This document shows positions 49,292-61,200 of a DNA stretch of 64,000 nt, one piece after another. This stretch comes from Alitta virens. Lineage: Eukaryota > Annelida > Polychaeta > Phyllodocida > Nereididae. The DNA is taken from NCBI GenBank assembly GCA_932294295.1, contig OW028584.1, positions 26,566,970 to 26,630,969 of the forward strand, read 5' to 3'. Every line of letters begins with the position of its first letter. Within the stretch, counting starts at the first letter, position 1. A program made the position numbers and the translations under genes. A model generated the notes under the pieces. It was not told where the DNA came from. It saw nothing but the letters and a program-made list of their open reading frames with translations, and did no database searches.

Positions 49292-52200
49292 TATATAGAT
49301 ATATTTAGCTCATATTGTCCCTGCTTGTGTCACATCATCCTTCTTTAAACTTTGTATCAAGCTCAGGCAGGGGATAAATGTAGATCCTTTACCTTTTCCT
49401 TGTCAGGCTCATCGGGACAGGTGCATGGACACTTGATGTCCTGATACCACCTCTTCAGAGTTCTATCCGGGCATTCCTCACACATGCATTCTTCACCTTT
49501 TTTCTGTAATTGAATTGATTAATCAGGTAAAATACATTTATTGTCCAACATGATATGACAGCATAGTACCTAATTAATTTAGAAATTAAAAATGTTTTGA
49601 ACACTGAAGCAAATCGATCCAGATCCTAAATAGGTGATTTTCCTAGTCTGAAAGATACCTTCAATGTTACCATGAAAATTATAACATATATTGCATAACC
49701 AGGTTTTTTACCTCAACACTGGTAACATTATGCATTTTTATTCCCAGGATAAATCTGATTTGTTGCAGGAGACGGTTATTCTATCATTACTAAAGCTATT
49801 TTTACAGTTAAGTTATCTGTCTTCTGGGTATGCAACAAGCTGAGATGGGTGGGAAGATGGTCATAAATTAATTATACATGATTGAAGTATATAATCTAGA
49901 AAGGATTAAAATATATAATCTAGAAAGTTCTGGTGTTGTTATACTGATTTTGTGTTTGATGAGTTTGCTGCCATGCGGTTGTTGTAAGACCATGTCACAC
50001 AAACCTTAACTCTTTTTTAAAAATTCCTATAGGACAGTGTTAGAACCTTCATTGTGTTGAAACTTGGGGGTTTGTCTCACTGTTCCCCATGTCTCATTGT
50101 TCCCCCTCTCCCCTATATAATATGGTGTTGTTTTTATAAATAATAACCCCAGTGTGGGGTTTACAAACCTTAACACTTTTGACAGTGTTATCCGGTGGGT
50201 CGCAGAAGCATGGGCAGAGACACTCTTTAGTTTTTGGATCCAATTTTCCTGGTTTCAGTTGTCCATCGTCATCCTCACACACGCAACAGGGAACCAGGTT
50301 TGAAGAGCATTTCCTGTGGGTGATTAAGTTAATTGCTATGGTACAAGCTACTTTAAGAATGTTATAGTTGTGGCACAGTATTGTTAGCATAGACTACAAC
50401 AGAATTGTATACGGGTTAAATCTAATAGGGATCATTGTTAACTATCTTAATTTGTTTCACAGGTGGTTTTTATGAAGTGTCTTAGTTGGACTTGTCCAAC
50501 TTGAGAGTACTTCTTTTTTTTTAATTCATGAAGTTATTACCTTTCACAAGGGCCAGCATCCAACTTCAGCGCGACCACATACTCCCACACGAGGACTGCA
50601 AATGCTACTTGGAATGCATCCACTTTTCCACAAATGCCTGCAAAATAGATGTAAAAATATGGCAATATCGTGATATGTTTTTAGCAGAGCTAGTTTAATA
50701 TAAGCTGGCATTAAACACAGAACTTAATAGACAAGTCTCAATGTGCAGTACAGCTGAAAACAATTAAGAATGGACCAATTATAGACACCATCCAACACTG
50801 AAGAAGAACACAAAAGACTTACTGAGGCTTGTTTGAGAGTCAGGATCCTTACAATCTGTATCACAAGCTTTTGCAGCTGCTGTTAAAGACATAGGTAGTC
50901 TAAATGCTACCTCCAAACTGGTCAGTTCATCCCTCACAGCACCTTTTCCGGTGACTTTCGCCTCACCGCAGTATTTCCTACCTGCTTCTATACAAGCTTT
51001 ATATTCTGCAATCACATTAATATCAAAGTCAAATCCTTGAAGAATAGTTTTTTATATAATTTTTTGCACCAGAGTGAAATATATAGACCGAGTCTATGGA
51101 GGTCCTGCCTTGTACATTAAGGTGACTTTCTTGCACTTTTGTCCCGTTCGTTTAACCACATATCTTGTTTATTGAATACTAAAAAAAGTGTTTTATCACT
51201 AAAGACGTTTACAGGCTCTCATATAATTGGATGTAGGTCATGAATATATTATCAGCTTGTTAATCATAAAATTGTTAACATATATATGCAACAATAATTT
51301 GATTCATTGAGAATACAGAAAACTAGAAAGAAATCATGCAAGCTCTTCTTGAAATATCTTACTACCTTTGTTTTTCATTCATTTTAATCACTTTAGAGAT
51401 ATATCTTAAGATTATTGGAAAGTGTCGAACCAGCTTCAGCCTTCAGTTCACCCGGCAGTAAATCCAGAGCCTTTTTCTCTTCATCACTGACTGAGAGGTC
51501 ATAGTATGTGTTGGTGTCATCCTGGTCTCTCCTTCCCCTTTCTTTGTCTTTTGTTCCATACCATAATGGCCATTGGATTCTTATCTGAGGAGTTACTTTA
51601 AGCGCTGCTGATGCTTCTCCTTCCAATTTGCCTTCCACACTGCGCGACTCCGTGGAACTTTTCTGGGCAAAAGGATAAAATGGAATAACAAAAATTAAAT
51701 ATGAAATGCTCTCGATACCCTCAAACATTCTTGGAGTTTTAAAGAATTTAGGAGATGTTTAGCTGTTTTAGCTTCAGGTCATTTATTTACCCAGCCAATA
51801 CTGACCTTTCCTAATCAAAAACTCTTTCAGAACATTTGCTGTATTGTCAGAATATATGCATAATATGAATACTTTTAAACATCATGGTCATTGATAAGAA
51901 AAATAAAGGAAGATGTCCTATCCGTTTGATTTATTAGGACCTTCTAGGTATCATGCAGTATAATTACATCTTTTTGTAACAATGTGGCACAACTTAACTA
52001 TATGATAATAACAGTCACCTTTGGAGGGCTAGACATTATTCCAGATGATCTTGTGTATCTGCTTCCCACAGTGATTGAAGAATCTTGCGTCTGCGATACA
52101 GTCAAAGTTGCCTTTGCCTGAAATTGAGTACACCTTTAAGATATTACTTTATTTAAATAATATATCAAATTAAATAACTTGATGTAGCATAATAGAAATA

Positions 52201-55200
52201 ATGAAATAAGATCAGCTCATTAAGCTGATGTATGAGTTAACATCATTATTACCTAATGAGATTGCAAAGTGATTCAGTAAAATTTTGTAAACCTTAGTTA
52301 CAAGATAGTCTTGGGACACTAGAGTGTCTGGGCCACCTTTACTGACAATGAAAATGTTTGTGCTTGTTCATTTTGTCTATGGCAGTACGGTTAATTGACC
52401 GCTGGACCTATTAGTAAGGTAGCCTCTTATTACTGATTTTCTATCATGACATAGAGTACATTCACATTGCATTGTTACTTACAGACACGGATAAATCATA
52501 ACCAGCAGACACATCAAAGAACACTCGACCCGGAATGAAATAGATGAAAAACTTCCCAAGGTCCTGTATAATTAAACATTAGTATATGACATATGTATCA
52601 CTTATGATATTTTACAAATCTATATATATAGTATAATTATGCAGCACATCATATGAATATTGCTAGTATAAATAAGGTTGATGAGGAAGATATGTACATT
52701 TGCTATTTTAAAATGTTTTAGCCAAAACTGAACTGCAGCTGCATATTATGCCTGTGTGAAATCTCCAGTGTAAACCATGCCACACTGACTGATAAATTTG
52801 ATCCAACATTGGCACTCTCAGCTCAATACCTGCTCCCCATTTAATTTTAGTAATTCTCATAGGTGCAGGAGGTTGGAAAAGGGGGAAGATCAATTACCTT
52901 TAAAATGTTTGACATCCAGGCAAATTCGAATAGTGTAAATTTCAGTTGAAAAATGCTCACTTTTCTAACATTTTAAAATGTATTGTATACATATATTTAA
53001 GATTCCGACTACAACCCCTTTGACCTTAAAATTACTACCTCCTTTAACAAATAATGGAATGGTTTAAGTAGAGCTTATTTTTAATTAGAAAAAGTTTCAT
53101 GTTGTATTTTAATAAATAAATATAAATTTATTAAATTATTTACTGGAGTTCTGTAGTCACCAATGGGACCTGATTTGCTGAATTTCTTCTGAAGGCTTGC
53201 CGATAATTCCAGTTTATTGCTGATTTTTCCTGTCAAGGTCCAACCTGCCTCTTCAAGAACTGTATTAAACCAGTTCCAAGAAGTCTTCAGTGTCAGTTTA
53301 AGCGAAGCGGAGTAAGATGCCTTGGCAGACACCGAGAAACCAGCCTAAAAAAGAACATTGTCAATCAAATATATAATGATAACAGTGCCATTTCAAACTG
53401 CCTAAAAAAGTTGCTTTATACTTGAAAGGTAAAACTAAGATTTTATACATGCCACTAGAAATGTTATCAACGACTTTTTAAATGGACTGTATTCGATCTT
53501 TGAGTATTCCAGAGAATACAGTCTAACAGCACTAATAAAGTGTCATATCATGGCATATTATATATTGGAGAAAATTCAGCATTGAATGTTTTCTAACAAC
53601 TTTCAAAATTGACACAACTTTCATTGTAATGATTATTGCACAGTAGGCAAACCATATGACTCAGGTTGTTAGGCTATATTACTATAACCACAACTTTTGT
53701 GCCAATTTATGCTTCAGTTATAAAAGGTGGGGGTACAGTAATGAAGTGTCATTAATAATGATAATATTTCAATTATCTCAAAAATATCTGCAACATTAGG
53801 ATAGCAACAAACCCCTGAATAACTAAGGGATCCTGACCCACTCTCTGATAGAGTGACCGTTGACCGCTTTCGCCTTCTGACCAACGACAAGCTTCCTTTA
53901 GCTGCTGTAAGGACTTGACCTTTTTCAACAGTTTCAACTGCTACCACTTCCAGGAACAAATGGTCATCTCCTTGAGTCTTTGAGATGATTTTGCCAAAAA
54001 CACCAGAAGCTCTACGTCCCACAATACTTTCCCCCTCTCTAGCACTGAATTTCTTTGTTGAGTTGTAGAATACAAGACCAGGCCAGTTGTCACCTGCTTC
54101 CCCATTCATGTCGCCATATTCCTGGTCAGGCCTGATATTGATTTCATTATTACTAGAGCACTGAGTCAGTCGAGTGAATACAAATGTTCCATATTTAGCT
54201 ATTGTGATGTTTTCCACTGTCTCCAAAAAACCTTTGATAAAGGCACTCACTATGACATCTCCAACTGAGTACTGCAATGTGTCTTGATTCACCGGTACTA
54301 CAGCATAATAACTAAAGATTATGGTGCCATTGCTGTCTTTATATTCATGGCCAATGCATTTCATGCTCCCAGGTGGGAGTGTATAAAATTGAGTGCTGTC
54401 ATTGACCGCCAACGAATCATTGAGGTAGAGTTTCATAAGGTAGTCCTGTGGTGCTTGATCCACAGTCAGCGCATCTCCAATTCTTTGAAAGGGAACGTCT
54501 TCATCCCGGAAATCTGCATATTTGATCATGTCAGTTATCGATGCTGCTTCACCAAACAGCATCACAATTCCTTTTTCTAGGGGAATGACTCTGTTTAATT
54601 TAGTGAAAATTCCTCCTGCTTGTGGACTGGTTAGCAGTTTGCCTTCCTCCCATTCTCTTTCTTCTCTTGTGATGTACACATTGAGATTTTCAGATTCCTC
54701 ATCCACCAAAACAGGGCAGAAATAGATCAGTAAATCCTTGGGATCAATATAAATAACATTGTCAGCTAGCACAGTGTTCTCCTTTCTGCTTGGGTCAGAA
54801 TAGTTGCGATACACAATGCCTTGTGGACATTTCTCTTCATCCCATGCTGGGCAGGTGATGTTGTAGGGCAGATTTGGGTCCAGGGAGTGGTAGCACTTCT
54901 GAAAATCTTTACATTCTTGACAAAGCCCCTGGTTGGTTTCAGTGTTGTTAACATTACAGTATCTTTCATCACATTCAACTGGATAAATCTGTTGGGAACA
55001 CCCTCTGCCTGCACCGATGGTCAGGCACTTGTAGTAGAACCAATCGTGACACTTTCCTAGATCTGGACCAATCCCATCACCTGGCATGCACAGTTGAGAT
55101 GAATCACACCAACCACATCCAGTCCTTTTGCTGCACTGAAGACAACTGTCAAACCTTGAACAATAGCTCGTACTGCATGCCCTTCCTTGCCAACCTGCTG

Positions 55201-58200
55201 TGCATCTGCACTGGTTAGGCCCAACACACTCTCCCCTACCAGAACACTCGTTCACGACTTTGCAGTGAAACTCCGAACAATCTTCTCCACTCCAGCCCTT
55301 ATTGCAGACACATGTCTTGCCTGAACATAGCCCATTCTGGAAGCAACTATTCTTGCAAAGTACAACTGAGAACTTCTCACAGATATATGGACGAATCAGA
55401 GAACACCTGGAACCCATTGTTGTGCCATTTTGAGGCACATAGATATGGCATTTATCAGGAACTGTTGTACTTATGACTTCATTGCCCTGAGAAGAAAGCT
55501 GAACCCAAATGTTGGCAAATTTATAACTTCCATCAACATCTCTGTATTGTGTTGCTGAGGAAATGTATTTCTTATTTTTACCAAGTTGGTCTGACAACAA
55601 CAAGGTGGCCCCAATAGCTTCACACTCTTTGACGGCCTGGCCATACATGACTGCTCCTCCTCTATACAACAGGCAGCGTGATCCCTGGCGACTCCATCCA
55701 ACTGGACATGATGCTGCAACAATAAATATCACCGCAGTTATCTTCCTGATATTTCAAATGTACATGATAACAAGATGGGTGTAATGGAATTTAAATCACT
55801 ATTAAACTCTCAAACTTAAGAATTGTGAGTAAAATTGTGAGTAATTTCTGCTAAAAATCATTCACACAACGTTTATAATCCAAACCTTCACTGAAGGAGA
55901 GTTTGAAAAGTTTTGAGCCTAACACATTTCAAATTTCTCCTAATGTCCCCTCATATTACTACTATAGATTTAAGGCAGTGAGTATGGAATCTTGTCATGC
56001 CACATCCTACCTTTCCTTGCCATTACCAACTAGGCATTCAAGTGTAATAAAAAATGTACTTACAAGACAATCCAAATTTACTGGGTGGATATGTCCAAAA
56101 AGGTTGGTAGTTGACAGCCGGTAATCCCTGGGTGTTTTGTGAACTTCTGATCTTAGATCGTACTTGATCGGGTCGGCCTGACCCCCACCAGTTGTTGCTG
56201 CAGTCAATATCAGAAGGAGATGGGATTCCATTTTGGGCCGAAAATTCAAAAGTATTGGCTGGATTATTCAGGAGATTTTGATTGAATTTAACTGTTGATG
56301 CATTTGCAAGAATTGTGTACTTTGCAGCTGCTTGTTGTGCGGCATTGAACCAAAATATATTATTAGTTATGTTCTGGTCCAGGAGATTGCCAAGACTTTG
56401 AGCAAAACTGCCCAATTGGAGAATGTATCTGCCTGTGTTGTTGTAGATTAGGTTGCCGTCCATTATCAAGCTTGCAATAATCACTCGTATGACATCACTC
56501 TTATCCTGAGCTGTGTTCTGCTGGATGTCATTATTCACTAACCAGACCATCACTTCTTTTATTCCTCTGTTCCATACCGAGATGACGCCATTTGTTCTGC
56601 TGCTTCTCATTGTGTTTTGGGTAAGTGTTACCTCAGCAACTCTGTTCTTCGTCTCTGAATCAAACACTAAGTCTACTGTTCTTCCACTAATGTTAGAGAA
56701 GTCTGTGTTTCGTATCAGCACATAAGCGCTCTTCAATCTAAGACCTACAGCCGGTTTTGGAGTTGAAGATAAAATGCTGTCTTTGATGGAACTTCTTTCA
56801 ATCCACACTACATTGTGCTTGTTTGGATCTGAATTCTTTATCCACACTGGATTGCCCATAACATTCTGAAGTTTCACATTCCTGATCGAGATGGTGCTGA
56901 CCAATTTCTCTGCAAATATTACAATGCAGCTTAATTTCATAATTATATGGACATTACCTGTTGGTGTTCTATTTAGCATTTAATTGCAGTACCATTTTCT
57001 GAATGGAAAAATAGATTGTATGGAATTTGTGCTAAGAAATTACATTAACATTAACAATCCAGGAGCACCTTTGGCATTACATGCATTAATGGGCTTATGA
57101 GAATGCATAATTGATTGATATGAGCCATATCATCCCCCCAGCTCTTAATATCACCTTAATAGATACGTGTCACCCAGGGAAAACGCCATACAGTGTCAGG
57201 ATCATGAATTGAAAAAAACATGCTCAAGCACGGAATAATAAACTATGAAAATGCCATACCTTTGGGGCATTGCATGAACTTTATGTCATCAATGCCGACA
57301 GAATTGGGACATCCCTTGACATAGCGAGCATGGAAGAGGAGAGAAAAGTGATCGACGTTGATATCGTCCAATTTGACACGCACAATGAACCAACGATCAT
57401 AAGTGTTAAGTGCAGCCGAGGACCACAGCAACTTCAACACTCTTCCATCATTCACGTAAAGTTTTAAGGCATCACCTAATACAACAAACAAAGGTTTGGA
57501 ACCATCACTACTTCTCTTAATTACATTTGGTCAAAATCGTAATTTGAAAATTTGGTTTAAGACTCCTAAGATAAGATAAAATTTTTATTTTTTAATCAGT
57601 GATGATTGACAACAATACAACAAGGAATACAAATTTTTAACCTGTTAATGGTCAATAGAATAAGTCAAAACATTTGTAAATGTTGTGTTGTGCTGTCTTC
57701 TCTGCTGTGCATATATATGTCTTAGATATTTATTAGGATAACTCATACTTGGCACTGATGATGAATTCAACTTGATTGGTACTACAATAGAGATCATATG
57801 CATTTGAAAAATATATGTATATACCTCTGAATGTATAGGTGATGCTCCTGTAATGATAAAAGGACAATTCACAGATATTATTTGAACGAAAGAATGTTGG
57901 GCCATGTAACACTGCCTCCATAGAAGATGCACGATAGTAAACCCATTGACTGCATGGCTGCCCTGATCCATCTCCTACGTACATGTAGTGCCCCTCTGCA
58001 AAGTAACAAGATAGATAATGAGGAAACTAGTATAGAGATGTACTGGTCTAAGCTGATGATATTGTATGCATGGTATATTTAACACAATGATATATTAATT
58101 GATTGTCATGTCATGTGGTACTCAATGTACATATCAATTATATGTTAATTGGACCAATATTACCTGGTAATGTTTCATTAACTGTCACAATTAAGCATAG

Positions 58201-61200
58201 ATTGCATTTGTGATGTATTGGCATGATACAGATTAAACACGGTCAACATAATTGCCCAGCTACTAATGATTAGTTTGATTAATGCTTTACTAAAAATAAG
58301 TAATACAAAACATATATGAGAGGTTTGTTACTTTATTAGTTTCTCTTGTATGATAATAATGATATAGTGCCTATAATGTAACACTGCCCTGAAAAACAGT
58401 AAAACCACTTCCATAGATGTTTACATTTCAAGGTGTCTTAATTTTTTGGAGGGGAGTGTATTGTAGTCTAGCTAATATACATTGACCAAACCTTTTCCTC
58501 CCGGAAATGTGACATCATTTTGTAACCCCTTGAAGTTGCCAGCTTGACCCTCAGAAGGTGAAAAGATAGTCCAGTTACCCCACTCCAATGAGATAAGGCT
58601 GTTGTAGTTTGTCCAACCACAATCACCATCCTCAAAGGAACAATCGTTTGCTGCAGGAATAGGATGATGAAATGTATTGAAGCCATTAACAATCCCAAAC
58701 ACTAGTTGTTTTGAAACTTTGTAAGTAAATCAATGAATCATTTGATGTCATGCAATTTTGATGAACATCAGCATGAGCTTTTTCATAAACTGTGCATCAT
58801 CAAAGAAGCACTTTCAATTTAGAAATTTACCTCGTTTTGGAACACTTGTGACAAAAGCATAATTGATGAAGTTCTCTTTGGCAATGAGGTTGACAGACAT
58901 TGTGTTGTCCCATGACTGAATTGTGGCATTCTGAAATGTAGAGGTCATACATATATTTTATTTATTCTCTCCATTGGGCTACATAACTTGATATTTTTTA
59001 TCATTGTGCCTCTCAGCATGCTTGCAATATGACAGCAGTATTTTGGCTTAACATCAATATTATTTATCATCTTGCATGAACATTAAACGCTTATATATCT
59101 CTCTCACCTCATCAATCAAATGTCATGAGCTGCACTATCTATCTATCTATCTATCATCATGTCAGTACACTCTATTTCGCCATGTTTGCACTAACATTAA
59201 GCTGTACTCTTTCTTCATACCTGAGTGTGTGAGATGAAGCTGACTGTCTTTATTTTGTTTTCCTCCTTTATTTTGGCTCCTTCATAGAAACTTGCAACAG
59301 CAATCCAAGTGCGAGATGTTGTTGCAGCATAGACACCAACTTGGATAGAGTGCGAAGAATCAGTTCGAAAGATCCTACGACATCCCGTCATACTTTGGGC
59401 GCCTTCAGAGAAAAACTTGTACTCTTCTCCAGGAGAGACAAACAGGACTGGTTCAACATCACAGAATCTAAAGGTAGACAGGACTCTCACGTGGTCCGCC
59501 ATCACACTAGAACCATCCACGGTTGGAGAAAAGAAAATACCATTCAGCGGGATGTCCTCGATAAAGCTTTCCATGATTGTAACGTTTGAAGTTATGTCAA
59601 AGAGATTGACGCCACTTTTGCCACTCTGAAACCAGAAAGATATATATAAAGAATCCGGCAACGGGTCACATAAGCAGACTGAGGTTCAGACCACCACAAT
59701 GACATTACAGAAAACAATACTAAAATGCAATATAACTTACATATTGTATGGTGGTGTTCTTTACAAACACATCCACCTCCTTGACAATCCCAGATCCAAA
59801 ATATAGCAGACCCTGTTGCGTGTTATTTATAAAAACATTTTTCAACTTTGGAGGTGTTCCAGAGACTTGGATCATTCTCATGGAGTCTACCATTACATTT
59901 TGAAGGTGAGAGACCTCAGAATTATTCCGACTTAGAAAGTGCAGTACACTGGCTGTGAACTCGTTAGAGCACTGGAGGCCAACAATGTAGCAATTGGTAG
60001 TCACGGTGTGGTGAGGACATTTCCCAAGATTTTCTTCAGTGCCAAAACAGTCATAGGCAGGAGCCGGTTGGTACCTAGTGTTATATACTGTGTAGTATTG
60101 TATGGCTGCAAGAAGATGTTTCAATTTGATTAATGCCTATTGTTTTTTTAACAGAAGAATTATAGTTAGAAGCACACTGGAGCCTCACAATGATAATTTT
60201 AGAGATATCCAGTGGAAAACTGGCGGGACTTGTATTCCATTTTTATAGTCTCATAAACCAGGGTAACAAAAAGTCCAAAAGTTAAGACTGAGTAAATTAC
60301 CCTTTAGAATAAAAGGTTTATGAATTTGACCTAGACTGCCTAATCATATGAGGACACATTTCATGATTATTATGGGGAATTTAAATAAATATGGAATTCA
60401 ACTATCATATTAGGTAATACGTGTGACAAGGTGAACTTATTATTACTGTATTTGTGTCATTTGATATTTCATGTAAATTTGACAATTAATGACAATATGA
60501 AATGTTCTATGTGATTTGAATTTGAGAGTTTATTTACCTGCTTGATAACCCAGTTGTCTGCATGCAGCATGTGAGTCTTCCCACGCCCAGCTTATTAGGC
60601 AAACTCCTTTCCAGACTCCATTCTCAAGCTGCTCCAGGCGACCTCTCAGTTTATTTGTTGGGTTTTGTGGGATCAATCTTAAGTCAATATTGCACATATT
60701 CCCATCAGTGGCTAGACTTGATCTGCGGATGACCACAGGAGCAGAATTGGATCCTACAGCATTAAGTTTGCCATGTACAAAAATGCTCGCCGATGGCCGA
60801 ACCTCCAGTGTTGTTCCTGCTAAGAGCGTTAAAGTCATGTTAGATGGGATTATGACATCAGATGTCACAAGGAAATTTTGGTTTTCTGGAAGTGTAAGAG
60901 AAGATGTTAATCTTCCTCCAACTTTGTTGTTAGCCAAAAGAAAAATGTTGACTGGTTCGGACGTGGATTCAATGTCCATGGACTCTGATACATAGTAAGG
61001 CACTATATGTGCGACTGGTGTGTCGAGTTGGTCTCTTCCATCGTATATCTTTGCCGCAAGCTCGATCGGATTATCAGTGCCAAGGTAGTTAAATTGCATA
61101 TTTATTTTGCTGCTCTGATTCTGTGTTGACTGAGAAACAAACACCTCATACTTCAGCTGGGGATTAGTGATAATATTTTTTGTCGCTAGAATATGCCTGA

